From Verrucomicrobiales bacterium (lineage in GTDB: Bacteria > Verrucomicrobiota > Verrucomicrobiia > Verrucomicrobiales > DEV007): 25,179 bases of DNA. The notes beneath the pieces are model-generated. The model worked only from the letters and a program-made list of their open reading frames with translations. It had not been told where the DNA came from and made no database searches. The translations under genes and the position numbers were made by a program. Positions 14,133 through 22,750 of the stretch are shown here, piece after piece (the first letter of the stretch is position 1; every line of letters begins with the position of its first letter). The stretch covers positions 1 to 25,179 of the forward strand of contig JAKISY010000068.1 in NCBI GenBank assembly GCA_021648365.1, read 5' to 3'.

Positions 14133-16052
14133 ATGAAGGCTTTCCGCACTCTTTACTTGAAAGAATTACGATCTTTACTCCCTTTCCTCTTACTGATTGT
14201 CGTTCTTACCAGCGTCAGTCTCTTAGACGTTGCCCTAACCAAGTTTCCGGATCAGCAGACGCTTGCGACGCTATTTGGACACAACTTCGGCGACGACGGA
14301 AGCATAATTATTTTGTTTTTTTTAACCTTCGCCCTGACCCAAGGTCTGCTAATGCGGGAGCGCAGTGAAAATACGTTAGAATTTCTGGATTCCCTGCCTA
14401 GCAGCCGTTCCCTAATATTCATCTGTAAATGTGCAGCAGGATTGAGCCTCCTCATGATTTTTCCTCTTGGCGAGAATGCACTCGCATTCATCCTCCATGC
14501 GATTTCTCGTCATTCAAGCGCCCCCGACCTCCACCTTGTGTTTTTCGCCAAAAGCTTACTGTTCGATATTTGGATGACCTTGGTCTTTTTCGGTATTGGT
14601 TTGACCTTTTCTTTTTTGGGTCGTTTCTCACTACTCGCACTGATTTTCGTTGGACTTTGGTATGGCACATTTAAAGAAATGCAATTGCCCTGGATCGAAT
14701 CCATCGACCCCTTCGCCAACGTCTATGACAATATGCTTGGCAATTCTTTGCTGCTCCCGTGGAGAGCTCTGATTAGCCAAATGGCCATCAGTATATTATT
14801 AACTCTACTTTCATGGTGGGGGTTCACCAAACTCGGCACATCCTCCAACCGATTTACCCTGTGGAAAAACCGCCTTGTCCTGACCTTGCTTGCACTCGGC
14901 GTTGGCATTGCTACTGTGTCATGGGTAGTAATCAAAAGGCGCAATATAGCCGCTACACCACACAGCTTTTTACCCGACGCTTATGTCCCCGATTTTCCAA
15001 GTTGGCAAACCGCGCAGACTACAACGGAAAGCTTTACCTTCATCTACCCTTCTAACCAATTGCAACAGGCAGGGAAACTCATTTCCACTGCTGAATCGGT
15101 TCACAAACAAGTTACCTCCTTCTTCAAGGTTGCCCCTAATCGATCCTTGGTGATTGATCTCACCAGTCAGTCACCGCGTCATGCAGGCACTGCGTATTGG
15201 AAACGCGTCAGGATGAATCTGAGTGCCAATTCATCTATTACAGAGCTTGAAGCCATACTCGGGCATGAGCTTACCCATATCTACATCTCACAACTAAGTA
15301 ATAACAAGATCAACGAACGCTTCAACTCAACACGTTTTTTTCATGAAGGACTGGCGTCCTATTTAGAATATCGCCTATTTCGTGAATCAAGCGACTTGCC
15401 AAAAATACGCAAACTTGCAGCCATTGCCAAGGTGCGGAACCGCATCCGCTTTGAGCAACTCGTCGATAGTACCAAACTCTCACAAACCCACGCCATCGAA
15501 TTGATTTACCCCTTCGGAGAACTATTTATCGCTGCGGTCGTCTCGCACTACGGAGACAGCGCTCCAGAGAAACTCATCCGCGCATTTGCCAGAGAGGGTG
15601 CGCCCGCTAAACTCAACGCTATGACCTTATGGGAGGACACGTTCCAGTCCTGTGAATACAATTTAGAAGAAGTTATTGCGGTCTTCTACGAACTACTTGC
15701 CAACGAAATAAAACTCCACCAAACATTCATCAACAACCTTCCATCCATTCGCGCAGAGGTCGTCCGTCAAGGTATTTTGGTCGGGGTAAAGCTCTCTTCC
15801 TCTTCTGGTTCGGCGATCACAGAATTAAAAACAGAGCAATTAATTTGCCGCTTTCGCTCCGATAAGGATACCCCCGAAAACCAATATCTGTCGGGGCATA
15901 CCGATGACAACAACACCTCTTGGGTATTGTCCTCCTATTTTTCTGGAAAAACATTCTGGTACCAAGTCGGTTTTCAGCTTCCTGGTTTGTCAGCTCCCGT
16001 GATGTCCCCATGGAAGCGCTCGTCCATTCCCAAGCAAGGTTCTGAAAATTAA
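14133..16052 (+). CDS. ABC-2 permease fused to an active-looking gluzincin metallopeptidase domain (peptidase MA-like)
   Basis: The product has 639 residues, a paralogue of the preceding gene product. About seven TM helices fill residues 1-275, with the ABC-2 landmarks KELRSLLPF and EFLDSLPSSRSLIFI. The last helix (VLTLLALGVGIATVSWVV) is followed by a domain predicted to be periplasmic. This carries ILGHELTHIYISQL (zinc ligands H378 and H382, general base E379) and FFHEGLASYLEYRLF, where E405, 23 residues after H382, is the expected third ligand. The pattern matches the peptidase MA-like family of gluzincins. Fusions of ABC-2 permeases with M1-type aminopeptidase domains are annotated in other bacteria, so the principle has a precedent; this version with a dead partner is less familiar. 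Substrate and physiological role cannot be inferred. Confidence 0.85.
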   Translation: MKAFRTLYLKELRSLLPFLLLIVVLTSVSLLDVALTKFPDQQTLATLFGHNFGDDGSIIILFFLTFALTQGLLMRERSENTLEFLDSLPSSRSLIFICKCAAGLSLLMIFPLGENALAFILHAISRHSSAPDLHLVFFAKSLLFDIWMTLVFFGIGLTFSFLGRFSLLALIFVGLWYGTFKEMQLPWIESIDPFANVYDNMLGNSLLLPWRALISQMAISILLTLLSWWGFTKLGTSSNRFTLWKNRLVLTLLALGVGIATVSWVVIKRRNIAATPHSFLPDAYVPDFPSWQTAQTTTESFTFIYPSNQLQQAGKLISTAESVHKQVTSFFKVAPNRSLVIDLTSQSPRHAGTAYWKRVRMNLSANSSITELEAILGHELTHIYISQLSNNKINERFNSTRFFHEGLASYLEYRLFRESSDLPKIRKLAAIAKVRNRIRFEQLVDSTKLSQTHAIELIYPFGELFIAAVVSHYGDSAPEKLIRAFAREGAPAKLNAMTLWEDTFQSCEYNLEEVIAVFYELLANEIKLHQTFINNLPSIRAEVVRQGILVGVKLSSSSGSAITELKTEQLICRFRSDKDTPENQYLSGHTDDNNTSWVLSSYFSGKTFWYQVGFQLPGLSAPVMSPWKRSSIPKQGSEN

Positions 16053-16109
16053 CGTGACACCGTCAAATTCCCCTTGTTTTTTGAAGCTCAAGACACAAGT
16101 TGAGCTGTC

Positions 16110-17498
16110 ATGGCAACCGAACAACGGCAGGATCAAATCTCAGACGAAATCACCGCCGCTCTGGAAAGCGGATCGGTGCAGGAGATCATTGCCGTTAGCG
16201 AAAAAGGACACCCCGCCGATGTTGCCACCGGGCTTGAACTGCTCGACGACGAACGGCGCGATTTGATCCTCACCTCCCTGCCCGCCGACACCCTCAGCCA
16301 TCTGATCGAGTTCCTACCCGCATCCGACGTCGAACAAGCCCTCGATCAACGTACCGAAGACGATCAACGCCAGGTGCTCGAAGCGCTACCCGACGACGAA
16401 CTCGCCGACTTCATCCAAGAAGTGTCTAGAACTGAAGCCGCTACCTTCAGCAACTTGCTTTCAGCTGACAAAAAAGCAGCCCTCGATAAGCTACTCGAAT
16501 ACCCTGAGAACACCGCCGGCGGTCGCATGACCACCGCCTTTGCTAAACTCAGAAAAAACCTCACGATTGGTCAGGCCATTCAGCAGCTCGAAAACCAAAA
16601 AGAATCCACCGAAGTTCTATCGCGCATCTACATCGTAGATGCCAAAAACCGCATTGTCGGGAAACTGCGCCTGCGCGACCTCACTTTCAATCCTCCAGAG
16701 TGCCTCATCAAAGACGTGATGATCACCGAACCGATCACCGTCACTGCTGATACCGACCAAGAAGAAGCTGCTCAAATGATGCAGAAATACGACTTTGTCG
16801 CCCTACCTGTCGTCAACAAAAAGGATCACCTGCTCGGTGTCATCACTCACGATGACGCCATGGATATTCTCGAAGAAGAAACCACTGAGGATATCGAAAA
16901 AGCCTCGGGTATCGGCGGCGAACGTGGCGATGTCGCTTACTTGCAGATCCCCGTCCTCACTCATTTCAAACGCCGCTTCCTCTGGGTTCTCGGCCTCGCC
17001 TTCACCGCCCTCACCTCTGGATGGATCTTGCACTCTTACGAAAAAGAACTCAGCTCCGCATTCATTCTCACCCTCTACCTGCCGATGATCGTAGCTGCTG
17101 GCGGCAATACAGGAGCGCAATCTGCCACCATGATCATTCGCGCCATGGCGCTAGGTGAACTTTCCACTGGGCAGTTTTTCCGTGCGATATGGAAAGAAAT
17201 GCGCGTAGGCATGCTAATCGGCCTCGTTTTAGGAACCTGTATCGCTGCTCAAATTCACTTTTTCCCTATCGAACAAGTGGACAAAGGTCTCTCCTCACTC
17301 GCTTTTGCTGGTGTGGTTGGCTTTTCCCTCACCATTCAGATCCTATCCTCCACCATCATCGGCGCAGCCCTTCCCTTACTCGCCACCACCGCTCGCCTCG
17401 ACCCTGCCGTCGTCGCGTCCCCCGCGATCACCACTTTGGTAGACATCACCGGCATGATCATTTATTTTGCCATCGCCAGTGCTCTGCTAGCTATTTAA
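16110..17498 (+). CDS. mgtE: Magnesium transporter MgtE
   Basis: The product has 462 residues, normal for MgtE. The order of domains is canonical. An acidic N-domain (about 1-135) ends with LEYPENTAGGRMTT, and a CBS pair follows (about 136-260; IYIVDAKNRIVGKLRLRDL and FVALPVVNKKDHLLGVITHDD). A plug-helix region precedes five TM helices containing LPMIVAAGGNTGAQS and DPAVVASPAITTLVDITGM, the latter carrying the pore Asp. The N and CBS domains close the Mg2+ channel when cytoplasmic Mg2+ is high. The ATG at 16110 is the only start that restores a usual N-terminus. A 7-bp inverted repeat (agctcaa/ttgagct, 16085-16106) lies just before the start. No M-box-like leader is possible in the 57-bp gap. 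It is probably transcribed separately in function from the ABC operon. Confidence 0.96.
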   Translation: MATEQRQDQISDEITAALESGSVQEIIAVSEKGHPADVATGLELLDDERRDLILTSLPADTLSHLIEFLPASDVEQALDQRTEDDQRQVLEALPDDELADFIQEVSRTEAATFSNLLSADKKAALDKLLEYPENTAGGRMTTAFAKLRKNLTIGQAIQQLENQKESTEVLSRIYIVDAKNRIVGKLRLRDLTFNPPECLIKDVMITEPITVTADTDQEEAAQMMQKYDFVALPVVNKKDHLLGVITHDDAMDILEEETTEDIEKASGIGGERGDVAYLQIPVLTHFKRRFLWVLGLAFTALTSGWILHSYEKELSSAFILTLYLPMIVAAGGNTGAQSATMIIRAMALGELSTGQFFRAIWKEMRVGMLIGLVLGTCIAAQIHFFPIEQVDKGLSSLAFAGVVGFSLTIQILSSTIIGAALPLLATTARLDPAVVASPAITTLVDITGMIIYFAIASALLAI

Positions 17499-17568
17499 AA
17501 AATGCACCTTCGCCTCTGTCATGGTTGCCTTGACTAGATCTCCCTCTTCATCGAAACTGGAAAAACGC

Positions 17569-19209
17569 ATGATCCATCCACGCCACCTCTTCCATCTCCT
17601 AGCTTTGCTGAGTCTGCTCTTTTTCAGTGCTTGCACCCAATATTCTAAAGTCTATAAACGCCCCATCTTTAGGGTCGCATCGACCAGCGAACAAAAATCC
17701 CTCTACCGCAAAGCTCAATCCAAAGACCCGCTCGCACGTATTGGCAGCTACTTGGATACCGCCAACAGCGCACGCCTAAAATTACTTGCCGACCACAATG
17801 ATAGCCAAGCGCAGTCCGATTATAATTTTGCCGTAGCTCGCATCGTGGAGGTGATCGAAGCTGAAGGCTACTCACCTTGGGAGCAAGCCCTAACCTGCCC
17901 CGCCGCCACCGGAAAACCATGGCAGCTCAGCCTCAAGCCCCCAGACCCACGCCCCGAGTATCACCCCTCCAACTTCCACATCTTGCCCACCGACCGCTTT
18001 GCCTTCAAGGGTAAGCTGATCAACAAAGCTCACCTAGTGGAGGGCATGGGAGCACCTGTTACCGTGATCGGCAATGACTTAGACTTCACCAAATTTGACC
18101 CCTTCGCTCAAGGCAAAAGCATCTACTACGGCTTCACCACCATCATCCGTTTTAAGAACAAAAAATGCGTGATCGAAGTGATCGACCCCTTAGAACAAGA
18201 TCAAGTTGCCTTTGATGGTCACCGCTACCAAGTCGCCAGCGATTTTCAAGCCCCGCTCGCTCTTGCGATGGCAGAATCTCATCCTAAAAAAATGGGCCGC
18301 GGCATGATGTTCAAACCCACCCAACATCTCAGCCAAGCCCGTCTCGCTCGCTTACAAGTTTACAATCCGAACAAAATCCCCGTCATTCTCATTCACGGAC
18401 TAGGAGATTCCCCAGCTATCTGGGCACCTATGGTAGATTATTTGAGAAGTGATACAGAAATAAGGAAACGTTACCAATTCTGGGTTTTCGGCTACCCCAG
18501 CGGTCTGCCCTACCCCTTACCCGCTGCCATTTTACGCAAACAACTGGACCTGATGAAACAGCGTTACCCCAATCACAAAGACGTGATCATCGTTGGGCAC
18601 AGCTTAGGGGGGAACATCACTCGTTTACTGATCAGCGACAGCGGCATGGAAATCTGGAACACCTACTTTGACAAAGCTCCAGATAAAATGCCCTTCTCTG
18701 ATACAACACGACAAGCGCTCAGTGATATGCTCATCTTCAAAGCCCGTCCCGATGTCTCGCGTGTTATTTTTGCCTCCGCCTCACTTCGTGGCAGTGAAAA
18801 AGCTGTCAATTTTTGGGGACGTTTAGGAGCTAAATTGATAGGCAACCCCATCACCATGGATCGACTCAATAAAGAAGCGATCGCCAACGCCCGCCCAGAG
18901 TTCCGCCAAGGACGCAAACACCTACCCAACAGCGTTCACATCCTCGACCCCGGCACCACATTTCTCAAAGTAGCGAACAACCTTCCTCTTAGTGATAAAA
19001 TTCCCTACCACTCCATCATTGGAGATCGAGGTAAAGGTGGCAACCTCGACCACACCCCACCCGTCAGCACCGATGGCATCGTGCCTTACTGGAGCAGTCA
19101 CCTCGACGGCGCCCAAAGCGAGCTCATCATCCCCAGTGAACATTGGAGCATCTTACACCCTCAAGCCAAAGCCGAAGTCCGACGTATTCTCTTGCAACAC
19201 ACCGATTAA
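17569..19209 (+). CDS. Lipoprotein alpha/beta hydrolase (esterase/lipase-like)
   Basis: The product has 546 residues from the ATG at 17569, chosen because MIHPRHLFHLLALLSLLFFSAC is a good lipoprotein signal with Cys 22 as the lipidation site; an in-frame ATG at 17521 adds 16 residues. A hydrolase domain fills the C-terminal half: oxyanion-loop motif PVILIHGLGDSPAIW, nucleophile elbow GHSLGG (S345), a likely acid in STDGIVPYW (D502) and catalytic His in SEHWSILHP (H525). The N-terminal 260 residues before it show no family I recognise. The protein should sit at the inner leaflet of the outer membrane or on the inner membrane, hydrolysing an ester. It follows mgtE after 70 bp and precedes the methyltransferase-like gene by 55 bp. 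Substrate unknown. Confidence 0.86.
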   Translation: MIHPRHLFHLLALLSLLFFSACTQYSKVYKRPIFRVASTSEQKSLYRKAQSKDPLARIGSYLDTANSARLKLLADHNDSQAQSDYNFAVARIVEVIEAEGYSPWEQALTCPAATGKPWQLSLKPPDPRPEYHPSNFHILPTDRFAFKGKLINKAHLVEGMGAPVTVIGNDLDFTKFDPFAQGKSIYYGFTTIIRFKNKKCVIEVIDPLEQDQVAFDGHRYQVASDFQAPLALAMAESHPKKMGRGMMFKPTQHLSQARLARLQVYNPNKIPVILIHGLGDSPAIWAPMVDYLRSDTEIRKRYQFWVFGYPSGLPYPLPAAILRKQLDLMKQRYPNHKDVIIVGHSLGGNITRLLISDSGMEIWNTYFDKAPDKMPFSDTTRQALSDMLIFKARPDVSRVIFASASLRGSEKAVNFWGRLGAKLIGNPITMDRLNKEAIANARPEFRQGRKHLPNSVHILDPGTTFLKVANNLPLSDKIPYHSIIGDRGKGGNLDHTPPVSTDGIVPYWSSHLDGAQSELIIPSEHWSILHPQAKAEVRRILLQHTD

Positions 19210-19264
19210 TAGGCTGAGTTCCTCTTGCTTGACGCTTTGTTCCACACAACACACCCGCCCATTT

Positions 19265-20443
19265 ATGCCAGCATCCGCCACCCAACCAGCACCCAGCAAA
19301 GAACTGCCCACTTCCGATTTAGATAACGTAGCCCCCTCCCTGCTACTCAAACAGCCCGTCACTCCCATGGAAGCGGTCAATAAGCTCTACTCGGAGGGCA
19401 ATAGCGAAATCAGCGAAGCTATTATCGCCAGCCTCAGTCAGCAAATTTTCAGCGGTCCCATCCCTAAACCGGCACCCACGATCAAACGCTGGCTTGCCGT
19501 CATCGTTTTTCAAGTGCTGAAACGCACCACCACTAGCAGCACCAAAACGGGTCACGACGGACAAGAGTTCATCTCTTATCAAAACTCCATTCTCGAACGC
19601 TCCGACCACCCTTACGCCCACGCCCTGCTAGAAACCTCCGGTGCCGATGCCGCCTCCTTTGTCGAAGGCGGCGACCCGATGAACGCCCCCTACATGATGA
19701 TTTCCCCTGAGATCAGAAGCACCTCCTGCACCTGGGATCGACTACTGCTCGATTCAGTGCAAGGCAAGGACGTGCAGCTACGTTTCATCTGCGAAGCCCG
19801 CGCCACTCTCAAAGCTGCTAAAGCACGACTAGACAAAGATCAAGCCGTGCGCCTGAAAGCCGCCGCCGCAGGTACTGGGCTAAGCATGATCCTCGTCTTT
19901 GACCGCCTGATCCGCGAAGGTTACGACCCGGCTCTGATCACCATGGCGATCACCGACCGCTGCCCCACCAACATCACCAAGATTAACCGCTTGCTCAACA
20001 AGCTAAGCAGCACTCGCTCACATCTAGCAGACAGCAAACACACTGCTGGCATTTTTGCCTGCACCGAAGATTTACTCGATGCCGACCAATCCACCGATGC
20101 TCCCTACGATATCATCACCCTGATTGGCATCCTCGAGTATTTCCACGGCTTCACAGCCACCACCACCGAAGAACATCTCGGTCACCCCAGTCTTGTTTTA
20201 GAGCCTTGCGCAAAAAAACTAGCGCACGCCATCGCAGCCATGACCGCCAAAGATGGCAATCTCATCACCAATACTTACCGCGTAGAAACAGGTGCCCGCA
20301 TTCTAGAATTGTTCGGCAAACGCTTTCGTTACCGTAACTGTGAGGATCTGCACGCCCTAGTAGATATCGCAGGCTTCACACCCATAGGTTCGGCCGGATC
20401 TGGTCATATCTACGATGTCGAAGTTTACCAAAAACGCGATTAA
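19265..20443 (+). CDS. Probable class I SAM-dependent methyltransferase-like protein
   Basis: The product has 392 residues from the ATG at 19265; further upstream codons overlap the lipoprotein gene. A Rossmann-like C-terminal half starts with VRLKAAAAGTGLSMI, which resembles methyltransferase motif I (acidic-x-GxGxG) but has Ala in place of the usual Asp. Then follow LITMAITDRCPTN at the motif II position, where the acidic ribose-binding residue would be D of TDR, and APYDIITLIGILEYF at motif IV. The last part, GNLITNTYRVETGARILELF, fits the final strands. The N-terminal 150 residues are helical and unassigned. No signal peptide is seen, so it should be cytoplasmic. It converges with the CapK-like gene, leaving a 9-bp gap. 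Family call is moderate; substrate unknown. Confidence 0.55.
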   Translation: MPASATQPAPSKELPTSDLDNVAPSLLLKQPVTPMEAVNKLYSEGNSEISEAIIASLSQQIFSGPIPKPAPTIKRWLAVIVFQVLKRTTTSSTKTGHDGQEFISYQNSILERSDHPYAHALLETSGADAASFVEGGDPMNAPYMMISPEIRSTSCTWDRLLLDSVQGKDVQLRFICEARATLKAAKARLDKDQAVRLKAAAAGTGLSMILVFDRLIREGYDPALITMAITDRCPTNITKINRLLNKLSSTRSHLADSKHTAGIFACTEDLLDADQSTDAPYDIITLIGILEYFHGFTATTTEEHLGHPSLVLEPCAKKLAHAIAAMTAKDGNLITNTYRVETGARILELFGKRFRYRNCEDLHALVDIAGFTPIGSAGSGHIYDVEVYQKRD

Positions 20444-20452
20444 CCCTCCCTA

Positions 20453-21805
20453 TTACGCCCTTACTAAAGGCTTGATCAGTTGGAATTTTCCCGTCTTCGC
20501 ATCATTGTCGATCGCACCCACCACCTGCACCTCAAAGCGAACATCATCCTGCAAGCCTTTCTCTGACAAAATTTCACTCATCCTACGGTGGATAGCTTTG
20601 ACCACCTGTTCCTGATCGCCACCCAATACCGCCTTCATTAGCAAAGCATTGGAACTAGTTTGTGAAAACTGGAGCTTCTCCAAACCCGGTACAAAAAATT
20701 CCGCCAAAACAATCGGATGAATAAAATCCCTGCCTCCCGAGCTGCGCTCAAACCAAAGGAACTCTTCTGTTCGCCCAGCAATACTCTTGATCAAAGGCAT
20801 CGACGAACCACAAGCACAAGGGCTATCCTCCATCTCGATAACGTCGTTCATTTGATAACGAATCAAGGGTTGCGTGAAATTATACAAATTCGTCACTACT
20901 AACTTTCCAGTTCGACTCACCGTCCCGTCATCTGTCACCACCTGAGTAGCCACCCAATCGTGATACAAGTGCATCTGATGCTGCTCTGAGCACTCCGCCG
21001 CCATCGTCATGGTTTCGGAGCTACCATACATATTAACCGGATTCACCCCAAAGGCATCTACGATCAACTTGCGATAAGATGCCGTAAGGGGATCGCCCGT
21101 GCAAAAAGCCTCACTAGGGGCTATATCGATATTCCCCGCCAATTGCTCTTGAGCGAGTAAATTCAAGCCAGAAGCATAGCCTGTGATCACATCAGGTTTG
21201 AAACGATTGATTTGTTCCCGGATCTTTTCTATCGGACTACTGATCGATATTGGTAACAGTTTAACCAGAAAACTCTGCAAATTATAAAAGGAAGACACCG
21301 AAGCAAACAACCCGTCCGTCGCAGCTATAAAGACAATCCGCTTCCTGCGATAAACAGGGTGATTAAAACCCGTAGCCCTCAACCCCAAAGCTTTACTGAT
21401 CTCCCATTCGTCTGCACCGTAAACAAACAAGCCAATGGCACCACTAGAGCCCGAAGTGTGAACCACTTTATAACGCCCTTTATACCAGGCTCGCGAATCA
21501 GCTGCCGTCTCGATAAAGCTCTCAATTTGCTCACGCTTGAGTGCCTCATCGGTGACCAAATCATCATAATTCTCCATCATGATGCTTTTATCAATGATCG
21601 GCAAGTCCTCTAATCCAATCTCCTCGATATCCGCAGACTTGATCCCATAATCCAGATAGAAAGCACGATAGAACTTAGAATGCTCATAAGCATACTTCAG
21701 CAGTTTCCTAAAACGCAAGCCCTGCAGCTCCATGAGCTGTTGAGCATCGAGTTTCTCCGCTCTCCTGACCGAAAGAACAGCAGACAATAATTTTACTAAA
21801 CCCAT
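20453..21805 (-). CDS. CapK/PaaK-like AMP-forming (adenylate-forming) enzyme
   Basis: The product has 450 residues, the usual length for phenylacetate-CoA-ligase-family proteins. Motifs in order are LLKYAYEHSKFYR near the N-terminus, phosphate-binding TSGSSGAIG (T117-G122), YGSSETMTMA (260-269), PLIRYQMND with DSPCACGSSMPLI, and a C-terminal mini-domain ending DAKTGKFQLIKPL, which offers the catalytic Lys. Members activate a carboxylic acid as acyl-AMP and often pass it to CoA; CapK-like relatives occur in capsule and surface-glycan loci. The absence of phenylacetate catabolic genes and the neighbouring glycosyltransferases favour a polysaccharide or lipid-modification role. It lies 20 bp downstream of the LolA-like gene in the same direction, so they form an operon. 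An AGGTGG is present upstream but rather far from the ATG. Confidence 0.85.
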   Translation of the reverse strand: MGLVKLLSAVLSVRRAEKLDAQQLMELQGLRFRKLLKYAYEHSKFYRAFYLDYGIKSADIEEIGLEDLPIIDKSIMMENYDDLVTDEALKREQIESFIETAADSRAWYKGRYKVVHTSGSSGAIGLFVYGADEWEISKALGLRATGFNHPVYRRKRIVFIAATDGLFASVSSFYNLQSFLVKLLPISISSPIEKIREQINRFKPDVITGYASGLNLLAQEQLAGNIDIAPSEAFCTGDPLTASYRKLIVDAFGVNPVNMYGSSETMTMAAECSEQHQMHLYHDWVATQVVTDDGTVSRTGKLVVTNLYNFTQPLIRYQMNDVIEMEDSPCACGSSMPLIKSIAGRTEEFLWFERSSGGRDFIHPIVLAEFFVPGLEKLQFSQTSSNALLMKAVLGGDQEQVVKAIHRRMSEILSEKGLQDDVRFEVQVVGAIDNDAKTGKFQLIKPLVRA

Positions 21806-21825
21806 CTGATCACCATTCCACCTAT

Positions 21826-22629
21826 CTATCGAGGCACCCTGAAATCGTTAAGCGCTTCAGTCGTGAAATCTTTATCGGTGAACTTCACATCGTGACGAAT
21901 ACTCGATCCCTCGATCTCCGTCTCCGATCCTCCACCCACACGGATCACTTTCATACTCGCCGGCACATAACGCTTATTATCGTCCTTTGCCACTCGAGTC
22001 GTCTCGATCTTTCTCAATAATTTACCAGCAGTATCATATTTCTCTACCCGCATAGCCACCATACGACGCGTATCCACCCAGGTTTTCACTTTGCCATAAA
22101 TAGTCGAATCACCCGATCCTGGTTTCGATTCCAAAATCACACACTCTGCCCGCTCCACCTTTTCATTCCCCACCAAACTTTGCTGCTGCCAACGGAAAAA
22201 GTTATCGATCACATCCTGATAAGCCAAATCACTGCCTAGCAAAGCCTCTTTCATTTTAGCCTTCCCTAGCGGAGTCATACTCTTGGGAGGAACGTAGGCA
22301 TAACCCTTGACGCTGCCACCCTTTTTCTTTTCGATCACAAAAGCCTCTCCCTTGCGCGATTTAGGCCACAGCACCTGATACACCACTTGCGTATACCCCT
22401 TGTTACGACGCGCTTTGACCTGTACTTGCATCACCACTTTCTTACCGCCGCCCGACGGCTCTATTTTCATTTTCAAGCGAGTCGCCGAATCCCCATCTTC
22501 AAGCGCCGACGCCAAGCGCCCCGCCAAGTCCGCAGCAGAAATTGAACCTTCCGCAGCCATAGCAGATTGGAAAAAACCAAAGCCACCCAGCCCAATCAGG
22601 CACATCAATATTTGTGAAAACCTCAACAT
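21826..22629 (-). CDS. LolA-like outer-membrane lipoprotein-sorting family protein, periplasmic
   Basis: The product has 267 residues. A signal peptide (MLRFSQILMCLIGLGGFGFF followed by QSAMA) ends near residue 24. The mature part has the all-beta pattern of the LolA/LppX half-barrel family: ALEDGDSATRLKMKIEPS, a long strand pair (KVVMQVQVKARR and YTQVVYQVLWPKSRKGEAFV), YAYVPPKSMTPL, then CVILESKPGSG and VDTRRMVAMRVEKYD. These proteins carry lipids or lipoproteins across the periplasm; the longer outer-membrane lipoprotein-sorting subgroup is often linked to lipid-export genes rather than being housekeeping LolA. Cotranscription with a CapK-like acid-activating enzyme and nearby glycosyltransferases suggests transport of a lipid-linked product, which is inference. 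The start codon ATG at 22627-22629 lacks a Shine-Dalgarno. Confidence 0.82.
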   Translation of the reverse strand: MLRFSQILMCLIGLGGFGFFQSAMAAEGSISAADLAGRLASALEDGDSATRLKMKIEPSGGGKKVVMQVQVKARRNKGYTQVVYQVLWPKSRKGEAFVIEKKKGGSVKGYAYVPPKSMTPLGKAKMKEALLGSDLAYQDVIDNFFRWQQQSLVGNEKVERAECVILESKPGSGDSTIYGKVKTWVDTRRMVAMRVEKYDTAGKLLRKIETTRVAKDDNKRYVPASMKVIRVGGGSETEIEGSSIRHDVKFTDKDFTTEALNDFRVPR

Positions 22630-22671
22630 GGCTAAAACAAAAGCCTAAGAGGCATCTAGTCAACTATAAGC

Positions 22672-22696
22672 CTGAGCTAATCGACAAATTACTCAG
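22672..22696 (-). terminator. Weak candidate hairpin downstream of the glycosyltransferase genes
   Basis: ctgag/ctcag and taat/atta pair with a single bulged base and a 6-nt loop. The hairpin lies in the 121-bp gap between the glycosyltransferase stop and the LolA-like start, all on the minus strand. No T-run follows, so it could equally be a leader structure of the LolA-like gene. Confidence 0.25.
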
Positions 22697-22750
22697 CTGG
22701 AATTCCCAAAACAAATACCAACAAACAAATCAGCGCATTCATACCTAGTC

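Noticed and set aside
16085..16106. 7-bp inverted repeat just before mgtE as an Mg2+ riboswitch
   Set aside because: An M-box needs a much longer leader than the 57 bp available; the repeat is short enough to occur by chance.
20453..21805. Assigning the gene as paaK of phenylacetate degradation
   Set aside because: No other paa gene is present and the context is envelope-related; CapK-like is the safer description.
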